A stretch of DNA of 64,000 nt from Methanofollis fontis (lineage in GTDB: Archaea > Halobacteriota > Methanomicrobia > Methanomicrobiales > Methanofollaceae), in NCBI RefSeq assembly GCF_004297185.1, contig NZ_PGCL01000003.1, positions 186,001 to 250,000 of the forward strand. Reading direction: 5' to 3'. The stretch's first letter is position 1. The number at the start of each line of letters is the position of its first letter. The notes under the pieces were generated by a model. That model was not told where the DNA came from, searched no databases, and saw only the letters and a program-made list of their open reading frames with translations. The translations under genes were made by a program, and so were the position numbers. This document shows, piece by piece, positions 18,267 to 28,228 of the stretch.

Positions 18267-21200
18267 ATGGTGAAACAGATACTCTCTCTTGTGGTGCTTT
18301 GTGTCGTGGCGGCGATGATCGCCCCGGCAGCGGCAGGGGCATCGTATGCCTACGATCCCTCGATCCTCGACAGTCCCTCGATCAGGATGGACGCCGATCC
18401 CGACCAGGTGGCGGTGGCGGCACCGGAATATCAGAACATATCGGAGATCTCCGCAGAAGAGACCCTGGAAGGGGTCTACGTCTACGACGTGGGATCGCAC
18501 ACCGCCGTGCGCGAACCCGCAGTGGTGATGGACGATCAGACGACCGGTCTCATCCCCGGCAGCACGGGCATCCTCTCCCTCCCTTCCAGTTCGATCCAAT
18601 CTGTATGGGGCGAAGATACCCGTTTCAGAGTCGCCGACACCACGCAGTATCCCTGGAGGACGATTTGCAATCTCCTGATGACCTATCCAGGGTCTGAAAA
18701 GACCTATATCGGATCTGGCGCCATTATCGATGATTTTCATGTGCTCACCGCCGGGCATAACGTCTATGACCGGGAAGACAAACTGGGATGGGCAGAATCG
18801 ATAGAGGTGATACCGGGCCAGACCACCGATGAGGCCGGGCGGATCCTCATGCCCTTCGGACAGGCGAAGGCAACCCTGATGACTACCGTTGAGAAATGGA
18901 TGGAAGAGGGGGATAGTCGTCACGACTGGGCGGTGATCACGCTGGACCGGAGTATCGGCAGGTACACGGGCTGGATGGGGATGACCAACGATTACTACTG
19001 GAGTGACATCTACGCCGGCGAACTCTCCGTGGCCGGGTATCCGGGGGACCTGGACCGGGGGTATGTGATGTACCAGGACGACAACCTCGGCAGCGAAGCC
19101 TCATATTACAACCACTGGTACTATATGGACACCTACGGGGGCATGAGCGGTTCTCCCGTCTGGTACATGCAGGACGGCGATCCCTACATCCTCTCGGTTC
19201 ACACGGCACCCGACATTGATGGAACTGAAAGGAATATGGGAACCCGCCTGTGCGATCTCAGACTTGAGAGTGTGGCGGAATGGACCGCCCGCGACGACGC
19301 CCCCCAGGATAAGCCCGACCTGATCGACAACGGTGAGACACAGGCAGGATTTGCACCGATAATCGCCATACGGGACGAGACGGACTTTGAGATCCACTGC
19401 AACGTCGGCAATATCGGAACCGCACAATCGCCCGTTTGCTCGGTAGCCTTCTATGCCTCGCCCGACCTGACAATCGACGCAACCGACCATCTCATTGCCA
19501 CGGGTTCCCTCTCGCCGATAGAGCCGTTCCAGTCCGGGACGTGTACCTGGTCAGGGACGTTTCCGGAGAGCGTACCCGCCGGCACCTACTTTGCAGGGTG
19601 GATCATCGACCCGGACGATCAGGTGAATGAATTCGACGAGACCAACAACCGGGAGGTGTATTGCGAGCATTATCTCTATGTCAATGATGCCGCCGTCGAG
19701 AACAATCCGCCTGACCCACCGCAGCCCAACTACCCGTCCGACGGGGAGACCGACGTGGTCTGCTTTACTACCCTGAGCTGGACGTGCACGGACCAGGACG
19801 GGGACAGCCTCACCTATGATGTCTACATCGGGCTCTCCGCCTCGGCGCTGGAGTGCATCGATGAGGACCGGGAACTCACCTATATCCTCTGGCAGGACCT
19901 CAGTCCCGATACGCAATACTTCTGGAAGGTGGTGGCCGACGACGGACAGGACAGGACGGAGAGTCAGGTCTGGACCTTCACCACCCGGACAGAAGATCCC
20001 GCGCCGATTGCCGACTTCACGGCTGATGGTACTTCCGGCACCGCCCCCCTGACGGTGCAGTTCACCGACACCTCTTCTGGCGCCCCGACCTCCTGGGAGT
20101 GGTCTTTCGGCGACGGGAACACCTCCACCGATCAACACCCGACCCACACCTATACGGCGGCAGGCACGTACACGGTGAGCCTGACGGTGGACAATGCGAA
20201 TTGGCAGGATACTACAACAAAGACCGATTTCATCTCAGTAACCGAGCCGGACGGGTCGGCCATTGTCTGGCAGCGGTGCCTCGGGGGGTCATCCCGGGAC
20301 TATGCATACAGTATCCAGCAGACCTCAGACGGCGGGTATGTCGTCGCCGGGGTGACCGAATCAACCGACGGCGATGTCAGCGGAAACCATGGCAACGAAG
20401 ATGCCTGGGTGGTGAAACTGGACGCTGCCGGCAACCGGGTCTGGCAGCGGTGTCTTGGGGGTTCATCCGGAGATTATGCAGAGAGTATCCGGCAGACCTC
20501 AGACGGCGGGTATATCGTCGCCGGGTTTACCTACTCAACCGACGGCGACGTCAGCGGAAACCATGGCGGCGCTGATATCTGGGTGGTGAAACTGGACGCT
20601 GCCGGCAACCGGGTCTGGCAGCGGTGTCTCGGAGGGGCATCTGACGACCGTGCATTCAATATATTACAGACAGCAGACGGCGGCTACATCGTCGCCAGCT
20701 ATACCTACTCAACCGACGGCGATGTCAGCGGAAACCATGGCAGCTATGATGCCTGGGTGGTGAAACTGGACGCTGCCGGCAACCGGATCTGGCAGCGGGG
20801 TCTCGGAGGGGCATCTGACGACCGTGCGCTCAGTATCCAGCAAATGGCAGACGGGGGGTATGTCGTCGCCGGGGTGACCTGGTCAACCGACGGCGATGTC
20901 AGCGGAAACCATGGCGACAGTGATGCCTGGGTGGTGAAGCTGGATGCTGCCGGCAGCATGGTCTGGCAGCGGTGCCTCGGGGGGTCATCCCGGGACTATG
21001 CATACAGTATCCGGCAGACCTCAGACGGCGGGTATATCGTCGCCGGGGAGACCGGTTCAATCGACGGTGATGTCAGCGGAAACCATGGCGACAGTGATGC
21101 CTGGGTGGTGAAACTGGACGCTGCCGGCAACCAGGTCTGGCAGCGGTGTTTCGGGGGGTCATCCAGAGACTTTGCATACAGTATCCAGCAGACGTCGGAC

Positions 21201-23150
21201 GGCGGATATGTCGTCGCCGGCGGGACCTGGTCAACCGACGGCGATGTCAGCGGAAACCATGGCGACTCTGATGGCTGGATGGTGAAACTGGACGTTGCCG
21301 GCAGCATGGTGTGTCAGCGGTGTTTCGGAGGGACATCCTCTGATCTTGCATTTAGCATCCAGCAGATCTCTGACGGCGGGTATGTGGTCGCCAGCTATAC
21401 CTGTTCAAACGACGGCGATGTCAGCGGAAACCATGGCGACTCTGATGGTTGGGTGGTGAAACTGGAGGGCAGTGGTTCGGTTGCCGTACCGGTTGCCCAT
21501 GCCTACTTCATCCTGAACCAGAACTCCCTGAGATGGGTGGACGGCGACCGGATCGAGGGCGGGACCTGTTCCTGTCTGCAGGATTATTTCATGACCGCAG
21601 TCAACTGGGCCGAGGATCCCGCCTGCACCATGACGAACATCACCTTCGTCCTGGACACAGAGGGGGTGTCTGATGTCGAACCCCCCGAGTATGCAATAGT
21701 TCAGGATACCCGCGTCACCTGGACATTCCCGCCCTCCCGCACCGTTCCGCCAGGGGCAGAGATCTCGGCGGGAGCCAGCACATCGCGGACCGAGAACCGG
21801 ACCTCGGGTCTGACGATGGAGCGCTCCTGCAACAGGAGCACTTTCACTGCGGCGGGAGGTCAGCGGGTGACCCTCACCCTCACCTGCGACCCCGTCCCCG
21901 CAGTCAACCTCTGGGGGCGGATCGTGGGCACCGATACCGCCGAGGTCCGGGCGATACCGATCCTCTCGACCTTCCAGACAGACGCACCGCTGCAATCGGT
22001 GATGCAGAAAGGAAACACGGTGCAGTTCTCCCTCGACCAGAGCCAGATCGAGGCGGGGCGCACCTACCAGATCTCCTGTGACCTGGCGGTCACCCCGAAC
22101 GGGATGTTCTCCTATGCCCCGAAATGCTGCATCTGGGAGGTGCTGAACCAGACGAGCGCCGGTGCATCCGAGGGCTCCACGCTCACCCTCCCGGACGGAT
22201 GCCTGCCCACGGGGGTGAACGCCGTTTCATTCGGATCAGATCTGACATGTTCCTGGCACACCGCACTGAACGACCAGATCATCTCGACGATCTGCCAGCG
22301 CCTCATCACCGTCGAACACGGAACCGTCACCGTCAATGCATCCGGAGATGGAAACGCCACCATAGGTGACGAAATCACGCTCTCAGGAACGAACACCGAC
22401 AGTGCGATGACCTATCTCTTCCTCACCGGTCCGGGGCTGCCGGCATCCGGGGTCAACCTCATGAACCTCTCGGCAGCGGTGGAGAGCGACGATCCGTCGA
22501 CCTTCACCATTGTCGCCGTAAAGATCGACGAGACCTGGGACTACCGCTGGGACACCGCCTCCGTGTGGGGAGGGGCGCTCCAGGAGGGCACCTATACCCT
22601 CTACGCCGCCCCGCAGCCGAAGGCGCTCGCAGACCTTGACGGCGTCCCGTATGCACAGGCGGCGATCGGGTTCACTGCCCCTGTCCTGCCGTGCAACGTC
22701 TCCTTTGTCGCCGATCAGACCTCGGGCGTGGCGCCCCTGACGGTGCAGTTCACCGACACCTCAGACGGCGCCCCGACCTCCTGGTCCTGGTCCTTCGGGG
22801 ACGGCGCCGCCTCCACCGATCAAAACCCCATCCACACCTACACCGCCGCCGGCGACTTCACCGTCTCCCTCTCGGTGAACGGGGGCGTGGACACCTGCAC
22901 ACACACCGCATACATCACCGTCACGCCGGTGCTCTATGGCGATGCAAACGGTGACGAAACGGTGAACCAGGCCGACACCCTGCGGGTGCTGCGGCAGGTG
23001 GTCGGTCTCGCCGCGAAGCCCGCGGCAGAATCAGACGCATTTACCAGGGCCGACGTCCACGCAAACGGCGTGATCGAGGTGGGCGACGCCCTGTTCATCG
23101 CCCAGTATAATGTGGGGCTGCGAGATGCCTGTTTTGCGTTGAAGGGATAA
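18267..23150 (+). CDS. Secreted multidomain V8-like serine protease with seven-repeat propeller, PKD and dockerin-like domains
   Basis: A 1627-residue secreted protein starting MVKQILSLVVLCVVAAMIAPAAAG (signal peptide). The domains are, in order: a glutamyl-endopeptidase (V8)-like protease at about 120-335, with His in LTAGHNVY (~161), Asp in RHDWAVI (~218) and Ser in GGMSGSPV (~294); a CARDB-like domain (~345-470); an Fn3-like domain (~478-574); PKD 1 (~578-663, WSFGDGNTSTDQ); seven 58-residue VWQRCLGG...DGGYVVAG repeats (~665-1071); a long unassigned region ending in a DUF3821-like segment (~1350-1474); PKD 2 (~1474-1554); and a C-terminal dockerin-like pair of calcium loops (GDANGDETVNQADTLRVLRQ, then ADVHANGVIEVGDALFI). 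An in-frame GTG at 18261 is less likely. The complete catalytic triad suggests an active protease. The substrate and any cohesin partner are unknown. Confidence 0.88.
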   Translation: MVKQILSLVVLCVVAAMIAPAAAGASYAYDPSILDSPSIRMDADPDQVAVAAPEYQNISEISAEETLEGVYVYDVGSHTAVREPAVVMDDQTTGLIPGSTGILSLPSSSIQSVWGEDTRFRVADTTQYPWRTICNLLMTYPGSEKTYIGSGAIIDDFHVLTAGHNVYDREDKLGWAESIEVIPGQTTDEAGRILMPFGQAKATLMTTVEKWMEEGDSRHDWAVITLDRSIGRYTGWMGMTNDYYWSDIYAGELSVAGYPGDLDRGYVMYQDDNLGSEASYYNHWYYMDTYGGMSGSPVWYMQDGDPYILSVHTAPDIDGTERNMGTRLCDLRLESVAEWTARDDAPQDKPDLIDNGETQAGFAPIIAIRDETDFEIHCNVGNIGTAQSPVCSVAFYASPDLTIDATDHLIATGSLSPIEPFQSGTCTWSGTFPESVPAGTYFAGWIIDPDDQVNEFDETNNREVYCEHYLYVNDAAVENNPPDPPQPNYPSDGETDVVCFTTLSWTCTDQDGDSLTYDVYIGLSASALECIDEDRELTYILWQDLSPDTQYFWKVVADDGQDRTESQVWTFTTRTEDPAPIADFTADGTSGTAPLTVQFTDTSSGAPTSWEWSFGDGNTSTDQHPTHTYTAAGTYTVSLTVDNANWQDTTTKTDFISVTEPDGSAIVWQRCLGGSSRDYAYSIQQTSDGGYVVAGVTESTDGDVSGNHGNEDAWVVKLDAAGNRVWQRCLGGSSGDYAESIRQTSDGGYIVAGFTYSTDGDVSGNHGGADIWVVKLDAAGNRVWQRCLGGASDDRAFNILQTADGGYIVASYTYSTDGDVSGNHGSYDAWVVKLDAAGNRIWQRGLGGASDDRALSIQQMADGGYVVAGVTWSTDGDVSGNHGDSDAWVVKLDAAGSMVWQRCLGGSSRDYAYSIRQTSDGGYIVAGETGSIDGDVSGNHGDSDAWVVKLDAAGNQVWQRCFGGSSRDFAYSIQQTSDGGYVVAGGTWSTDGDVSGNHGDSDGWMVKLDVAGSMVCQRCFGGTSSDLAFSIQQISDGGYVVASYTCSNDGDVSGNHGDSDGWVVKLEGSGSVAVPVAHAYFILNQNSLRWVDGDRIEGGTCSCLQDYFMTAVNWAEDPACTMTNITFVLDTEGVSDVEPPEYAIVQDTRVTWTFPPSRTVPPGAEISAGASTSRTENRTSGLTMERSCNRSTFTAAGGQRVTLTLTCDPVPAVNLWGRIVGTDTAEVRAIPILSTFQTDAPLQSVMQKGNTVQFSLDQSQIEAGRTYQISCDLAVTPNGMFSYAPKCCIWEVLNQTSAGASEGSTLTLPDGCLPTGVNAVSFGSDLTCSWHTALNDQIISTICQRLITVEHGTVTVNASGDGNATIGDEITLSGTNTDSAMTYLFLTGPGLPASGVNLMNLSAAVESDDPSTFTIVAVKIDETWDYRWDTASVWGGALQEGTYTLYAAPQPKALADLDGVPYAQAAIGFTAPVLPCNVSFVADQTSGVAPLTVQFTDTSDGAPTSWSWSFGDGAASTDQNPIHTYTAAGDFTVSLSVNGGVDTCTHTAYITVTPVLYGDANGDETVNQADTLRVLRQVVGLAAKPAAESDAFTRADVHANGVIEVGDALFIAQYNVGLRDACFALKG
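20262..21479 (+). repeat. Seven 174-bp in-frame tandem repeats
   Basis: Seven consecutive 174-base units encode 58-residue repeats of the form (V/I)WQRCLGG...STDGDVSGNHG...WVVKLDAAGN. Blocks such as GATGTCAGCGGAAACCATGG recur nearly identically in every unit, while bases around GGVT(E/W)ST vary. Seven four-stranded units would fit a seven-bladed beta-propeller. Confidence 0.85.
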
Positions 23151-23170
23151 TTTATTCTCTTTTTGTTTTG
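23151..23170 (+). terminator. T-rich terminator after the surface protein
   Basis: TTTATTCTCTTTTTGTTTT directly follows the stop codon, a strong archaeal-type T-tract. Confidence 0.6.
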
Positions 23171-23209
23171 CGATCCTGAACGAACCCGCTGAAAAGATGA
23201 GTAAGGTGA

Positions 23210-23692
23210 TCATCGCGTTCCAGTCATAGATTCAGGTATGCGGGAGAGGGCCTCCTTCACCGCCTCCTCGCTCCCGCTTTCGAGAGCGGACCTGAGGTCG
23301 GCGACGTCGCAGCCTCTGGTCTCGAGGTCCGCGATCTGCCGCATGATACTGGCCCGGATCTGGCGAACGCCCTCGCCGTGGTCTGCACTCCTGTTGTCCT
23401 CCACGTAACGAACGAAATGCTGCTCCCTGATCTCTCCGGGGTCCGGGAGGGACACCGCAGATTCTACGTGTGCGCCACTACCCGGGGTGCCGTTCCACGC
23501 CGCCGAATTGTCCGTGCTCACGGTCGTCCGGTCACCCCCATACAGATTTGCTTCGGCGGCGGTGGCCGTGGACACCGTCAGCAGCAGAATGCAGAAGATA
23601 ATGGGGGCGACCTGGATGTGCCGCCGCACCCTCGTCTTCCTGTCCCGTCTGGAAGGAGGGCCGGTCTGCATATTTGTCCGGTTTTCTGACAT
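23210..23692 (-). CDS. Small secreted or anchored protein of unknown function
   Basis: 160 residues with a basic N-terminus (RRDRKTRVRRH) followed by a hydrophobic segment (VAPIIFCILLLTVSTATAAEA) ending in a signal-peptidase-like TAAEA, so it is probably exported or membrane-anchored. The mature part is hydrophilic and ends with a helical, acidic segment (SIMRQIADLETRGCDVADLRSALESG). I do not recognise a family. An AT-rich AATAAAAGTT on the minus strand near 23721-23730 could be its promoter. It is convergent with the surface-protein gene. Confidence 0.6.
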   Translation of the reverse strand: MSENRTNMQTGPPSRRDRKTRVRRHIQVAPIIFCILLLTVSTATAAEANLYGGDRTTVSTDNSAAWNGTPGSGAHVESAVSLPDPGEIREQHFVRYVEDNRSADHGEGVRQIRASIMRQIADLETRGCDVADLRSALESGSEEAVKEALSRIPESMTGTR

Positions 23693-23827
23693 GCCATAGC
23701 GTTTTACCCGGTCATATGAACTTTTATTGAACCGGGAGGTTCATCCGGCAAACCCGATGGGCGTCACCATGCGGAGGGACCTTTATATCGGCCGGCGAGA
23801 TTCTGATACCGCTCCCCGCACGCACCC

Positions 23828-26503
23828 ATGACGAGCGATTTCGAACCCGACACCGGCATACCCTGGCACGCCCTGCCGCTCGACGAGGTCTACGAGAAGC
23901 TCAGCTCCGGCCCGGAAGGACTCGGCGACGACGAGGCCGCACACCGTCTGCAGCACTACGGCCCGAACACCCTCCCCGCCCGGAAGCCGCCTGGAATCGT
24001 CGCCATCTTTCTGCACCAGTTCGGCAGCCCGCTCATCTTCATCCTCCTCGCCGCCGCCCTCATCTCCTTTGCCCTCCAGGACGTCAGGGACGGGATCTTC
24101 ATCCTGGCCGTCGTGCTCCTGAACGCCGCCATCGGGCTGGTGCAGGAGTGGCGGGCCGAACAGAGCGCCGGCCTGCTCAGGCGCCTGCTCACCAGGACGG
24201 CGCACCTCAGGCGGGAGGGGCGGCACATCACCGCCGACTCCGCCGTCATCGTCCCCGGCGACATCGTCCTCCTCGAATCGGGCGGCCGCGTCCCGGCAGA
24301 TCTCCGCCTGGTCCATGCCGCCGGGTGTCGGATCGACGAGTCCGCCCTCACCGGGGAGACGCTCGCCGCGGAAAAGGACCTGGCGCCGGTCCGGTTGGAT
24401 GCCGCCGTCGGGGACCGCACGAACATGGCCTTCGCCGGCACCACCGTCGTCAGCGGACGGGCCGTCGGGGTGGTGACCGCAACCGGGCTGAAGAGCGAGG
24501 TTGGGCGGATCGCCGAGGCGGTGGCGGCCACCGGTGCCTCAAAACCCCCCCTCCTGATCAGGATGGAGCGCTTCTCCCGCACCATCGGCATCCTGGTCCT
24601 CGGCGCCTCGGCGCTGATGGCCGCCGTCGCCCTGGGCAGGGGGACGCCCTTCACCGAGGTCTTCTTCCTCGCCGTCGCCCTGGCCGTCTCGGCGATCCCG
24701 GAGGGTCTGCCGGTAGCAATCACCGTCGCCCTCTCCATCGGTTCGTCGAAGATGGCCCGGCGCAATGTCATCGTCCGGCGCCTTGCCGCCGTCGAGAGCC
24801 TGGGGAGCTGCACGATGATCGCCACCGATAAGACCGGCACCCTCACCCTCAACCGCCAGAGCGTCCGCCGGGTCATCCTCCCGGACGGAACAGGGTATGC
24901 GGTGGCGGACGGCGCCGTTCCGGATCCCGCCTCCCTCCCCCGCCTGCACGCCCTCGCCCGCACCGCCGTGATCTGCAACGAGGGGGAGATCGTCATGGAG
25001 GAGGGGGAATGGGTGCATCACGGGGACGCCATGGACGTGGCCCTCCTCTCGTTTGCCCGGGACCTGGGGATCGATGCGGGAGCGGTGCGGGAGGCGGTCA
25101 GGATCATCGGGAGCGTGGCCTTCGAGCCGGAACTGAGGTACTCTGCGGCCTATTACCGGGACGAGGACGGCAGGATCATGGTGGCGGCAAAGGGCGCCCT
25201 TGAAACGCTCCTCCCCTACTGCCTGACCATGGAGACCGGGGAGGGACGGGTGCCCCTCGAGCGTTCTCGGATCGAGGCGGCCCTCGCCGACCTCGCCTCC
25301 CACGGCTACCGGGTGCTCGCCGTCGCCGAAGGGGAGATCGGGGCCGTTCCGGCAACCCATCTGGGCCTGGAGGAGGGCCGGCCCCCCCTGAACCTGCTGG
25401 GGCTTGCGGGCTTCATCGACCCCGTCCGCCCGGACGTTCCCGAGGCCCTGGAGCGCTGCAGGGAAGCGGGGATCGAGGTCGCCATGATCACCGGCGACCA
25501 CCCGGAGACGGCCCTGGCCATCGGGAGGCAGATCGGGCTTGCCTCAGAGAGAGGGGAGGTGGTGACCGGTCCCGACCTCGAGGCCATCGGTTCCCCGGAC
25601 CTCCCGGAATTCTTCGACCGGGTGCGGTCCGGGCGAATCTTCGCCCGCGTGAGCCCGCTCCAGAAGCTCGAGATCGTCGACGCCATGGTCAGGGACGGGC
25701 ACTTCGTGGCCGTGACCGGGGACGGTGCGAACGACGCCCCGGCGCTCAGGCGGGCGAATATCGGGGTGGCGATGGGCTCGGGGACCGACCTGGCAAAGGA
25801 CACCGCCTCGATGATCATCACCGACGACGACTTCTCCTCGATCGTGGCCGGGATCGAGGAGGGGCGCTACGCCTACGACAACATCAGGAAGGTGACCTAT
25901 CTGCTCATCTCCACCGGGTTCGCCGAGATCGTGCTCTTCACCGTCGCCCTGGCCGCCGGTCTCCCCCTCCCCCTGCTCGCGGTGCAGCTCCTCTGGCTCA
26001 ACCTGGTCACGAACGGCATCCAGGACGTCGCCCTCGCCTTCGAGAGCGGGGAGGCGGGGACGATGCGGCGTCCCCCCCGCCGCCCAAATGAGGGGATCTT
26101 CAACCGTCTCATGATCCGGGAGACCATGCTTTCCGGGTTTCTGATGGGGGCGATCGCCTCGGCCACCTATGTCTGGCTCATCGCCGGAGGGGCGGACGAG
26201 TCCGCCACACGGAGCACGCTCATGCTCCTGATGGTGCTGCTCGAGAACCTCCACGCCCTGAACTGCCGCTCCGAATACCGATCGCTCTTCCGGGTGCCGC
26301 TGAGGGACAACTACTACCTGATCGCCGGCATCCTGGTGGCCCAGGGGGTCCATATCGCTGCCATGACAAACCCGCTCATGCAGGACCTGCTCAGGATCGG
26401 GCCGGTCGGTCCGGCGACCTGGGGCGTGCTCCTGGCCCTGGCCTCCGGGGTGGTGATCGGGATGGAGGCCTTCAAGTGGGCGATGACACGGGGGCGCACC
26501 TGA
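23828..26503 (+). CDS. P-type (type II) cation-transporting ATPase
   Basis: Ion pump of the P-type II family, 891 residues. The cation ATPase N-terminal domain is PWHALPLDEVYEKL to NTLP. The actuator loop reads DESALTGET (~175), the M4 motif AIPEGLPVAIT, the phosphorylation site ATDKTGTLTLN (~334) and the hinge GDGANDAPALRRANIGVAMG. About ten membrane segments are visible in the usual positions. The M6 ion-site segment reads NLVTNGIQDVALAFE, with N where calcium pumps have D (NLVTDG), so the transported ion cannot be assigned as calcium; TGET replaces the common TGES. It has its own short promoter region, and the UbiA gene follows on the same strand. Confidence 0.93.
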   Translation: MTSDFEPDTGIPWHALPLDEVYEKLSSGPEGLGDDEAAHRLQHYGPNTLPARKPPGIVAIFLHQFGSPLIFILLAAALISFALQDVRDGIFILAVVLLNAAIGLVQEWRAEQSAGLLRRLLTRTAHLRREGRHITADSAVIVPGDIVLLESGGRVPADLRLVHAAGCRIDESALTGETLAAEKDLAPVRLDAAVGDRTNMAFAGTTVVSGRAVGVVTATGLKSEVGRIAEAVAATGASKPPLLIRMERFSRTIGILVLGASALMAAVALGRGTPFTEVFFLAVALAVSAIPEGLPVAITVALSIGSSKMARRNVIVRRLAAVESLGSCTMIATDKTGTLTLNRQSVRRVILPDGTGYAVADGAVPDPASLPRLHALARTAVICNEGEIVMEEGEWVHHGDAMDVALLSFARDLGIDAGAVREAVRIIGSVAFEPELRYSAAYYRDEDGRIMVAAKGALETLLPYCLTMETGEGRVPLERSRIEAALADLASHGYRVLAVAEGEIGAVPATHLGLEEGRPPLNLLGLAGFIDPVRPDVPEALERCREAGIEVAMITGDHPETALAIGRQIGLASERGEVVTGPDLEAIGSPDLPEFFDRVRSGRIFARVSPLQKLEIVDAMVRDGHFVAVTGDGANDAPALRRANIGVAMGSGTDLAKDTASMIITDDDFSSIVAGIEEGRYAYDNIRKVTYLLISTGFAEIVLFTVALAAGLPLPLLAVQLLWLNLVTNGIQDVALAFESGEAGTMRRPPRRPNEGIFNRLMIRETMLSGFLMGAIASATYVWLIAGGADESATRSTLMLLMVLLENLHALNCRSEYRSLFRVPLRDNYYLIAGILVAQGVHIAAMTNPLMQDLLRIGPVGPATWGVLLALASGVVIGMEAFKWAMTRGRT

Positions 26504-26597
26504 ACACAGGCCCCCCGTACACCCCGGGCGACTAGAGAACTGCATGCCGTCCACCGGTGAGTATTTCAGCACACACTCCGGACCACTCATCGGCATC

Positions 26598-27455
26598 ATG
26601 ACGTCGACCATCGCCACCAGACTCCGGGCATCTGCCGAACTCATCCGTCTGGACCTTGCACTGGGAGCCGGATTTTTCTTTGTTGCCGGTGAAATTCTCG
26701 CATACGGCGGTCTGCCCCCGGTGCATCTGGTGGTTCCGGGATTCCTGGCATTGTTCTTCATCTCCGGGTCGGCGAACATCTCCAACGACTACTTTGATCG
26801 GGAGGTCGACCGGATCAACCTGCCGTCACGGCCCCTTCCCTCGGGCCGGATCTCCGTCGCCGGACTCTGGGTCCTGTTCTCTCTGTTCACTGCGGCCGGT
26901 ATGATCTGCGCTGCACTCCTCGGGCCGCTCGTACTGGCGCTGGTGATCCTCTTCTGGTGCATCGCCCTTGCCTACAACATCACTCTCAAGGATGCGGGAT
27001 TTACCGGCAATCTCATCGTGGCGGGTTGTATCGGGATGACCATCATCCTCGGGGGGATCACGGTCGGCAGGCTGAACGGTGTGGTGCTGACCTTTGCGGC
27101 GCTGGCGTTCTTCTTTGACCTCGGTGTGGAGATCGCTGCCGATACCATGGATGCGGAAGGTGACCGGCAGCGTTCAGGGAGAAGCCTCGCCCAGACACGG
27201 GGAAGGGCCCATGCGCTGCGGATCTCCGGCATATGGCTGGCGGTCTTTTTTCTTCTGACGCCGCTGCCCTTCCTGATGGGCTGGCTCGGCCATGACTATC
27301 TGATCCTCGTTGCCGTCCTCGATCTCTGGATGATCCATTGCAGCATGCGCCTGATGAGAAGCCGGACGATCGCGGAAGGCCGGACCCAGATCCGCCGCCT
27401 CTACCTCTCGTGGGGGCTGTTCGTGATCGTGTTCACCCTCACGCGGCTGTTGTGA
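26598..27455 (+). CDS. UbiA-family prenyltransferase
   Basis: Integral membrane prenyltransferase of about 285 residues. Both polyprenyl-diphosphate/Mg motifs are visible: NISNDYFDREVDRIN (NxxxDxxxD) and EIAADTMDAEGDRQRSGRSL. About eight hydrophobic helices follow. In archaea this family includes digeranylgeranylglyceryl-phosphate synthase of ether-lipid synthesis, and that is a reasonable but unproven assignment. The ORF opens at 26544, but the extra 18 residues look unlike the family and ATG 26598 starts the conserved part. Neither start has a clear Shine-Dalgarno sequence. It lies 94 bases after the ATPase gene. Confidence 0.85.
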   Translation: MTSTIATRLRASAELIRLDLALGAGFFFVAGEILAYGGLPPVHLVVPGFLALFFISGSANISNDYFDREVDRINLPSRPLPSGRISVAGLWVLFSLFTAAGMICAALLGPLVLALVILFWCIALAYNITLKDAGFTGNLIVAGCIGMTIILGGITVGRLNGVVLTFAALAFFFDLGVEIAADTMDAEGDRQRSGRSLAQTRGRAHALRISGIWLAVFFLLTPLPFLMGWLGHDYLILVAVLDLWMIHCSMRLMRSRTIAEGRTQIRRLYLSWGLFVIVFTLTRLL

Positions 27456-27539
27456 AGAGGCAGTTTGAGCGCGTGCAATCGTTTTATAGCGAATATTTTC
27501 AACAAGAACAAAAAAAGATCTTCAGGGAGACTCTTCCGG

Positions 27540-27995
27540 TCAGTATCCCTTCCCTGTCCTGTAGCCATCATATATTGCGAATGCCCAGGCACCGAAACCT
27601 ATCAGAAGCCCGACATCGGCGAGAAGAAATATGTGTGTGACGTTGAGAAGAAGCCCAAATATCCAGATTGAATACAGACCGATCCCCCTGGTTACATCGC
27701 CGAGGTAAAATTGCCCGAGACCAGGAACAAAAATTGATAATAACGCCTTTCGTAAGGGAGAAAAATGACGATCATACATCATATCAGATAGCGCAATAAA
27801 TCCAAATCCGATGTAACTTATGAGTGCACCGGGCAGAACAGAGAGAAAAAATCCACTGAATGTCGGTGTCTCCCATATGAGCAGCATAAAAGGTATCAGC
27901 ACCAGAAAAAGAAATCCAAACATGAATACAAAAAATGATATGAATCCCGGAAACCCTTCTACATGAGATTCGAGCAGATTTTTTTCGTGGCTCAT
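27540..27995 (-). CDS. Small TM2-like multi-pass membrane protein
   Basis: 151 residues with about four hydrophobic segments. The second half, ALLSIFVPGLGQFYLGDVTRGIGLYSIW followed by a final aspartate-containing AIYDGYRTGK, is the TM2/DUF5683-type pattern in which a GLGQFYLG loop precedes paired helices. No biochemical function is known for such proteins. An AAATATAAA TATA-like element on the minus strand at about 28020-28028 lies some 25 bases before the ATG, which suggests a leaderless transcript. Confidence 0.75.
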   Translation of the reverse strand: MSHEKNLLESHVEGFPGFISFFVFMFGFLFLVLIPFMLLIWETPTFSGFFLSVLPGALISYIGFGFIALSDMMYDRHFSPLRKALLSIFVPGLGQFYLGDVTRGIGLYSIWIFGLLLNVTHIFLLADVGLLIGFGAWAFAIYDGYRTGKGY

Positions 27996-28018
27996 GGGCT
28001 AACAAACACCATTCCATC

Positions 28019-28029
28019 ATTTATATTTA
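28019..28029 (-). promoter_or_regulatory. TATA-like element of the TM2-like gene
   Basis: On the minus strand the sequence reads TTAAATATAAA and sits about 25 bases before the 27995 start codon. The mRNA would therefore begin at or next to the ATG. Confidence 0.45.
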
Positions 28030-28228
28030 ACGGATTATATGTAGCGTGGCGCTTGTCGCATTGGCAATATGGAATGCCAGGATGGTCCGGAATAGCGCCC
28101 GACGGAAAAATGAGATGCCGACTCTGTCAGGGTAACTGTCGCCGTCGCACGTGAACGTCCCGCACATCTCAGGCTGTCCATTCGGTCGGCCCCCAACCCT
28201 TATCCCCGGGACGGCAGAGGAGGGAGCG

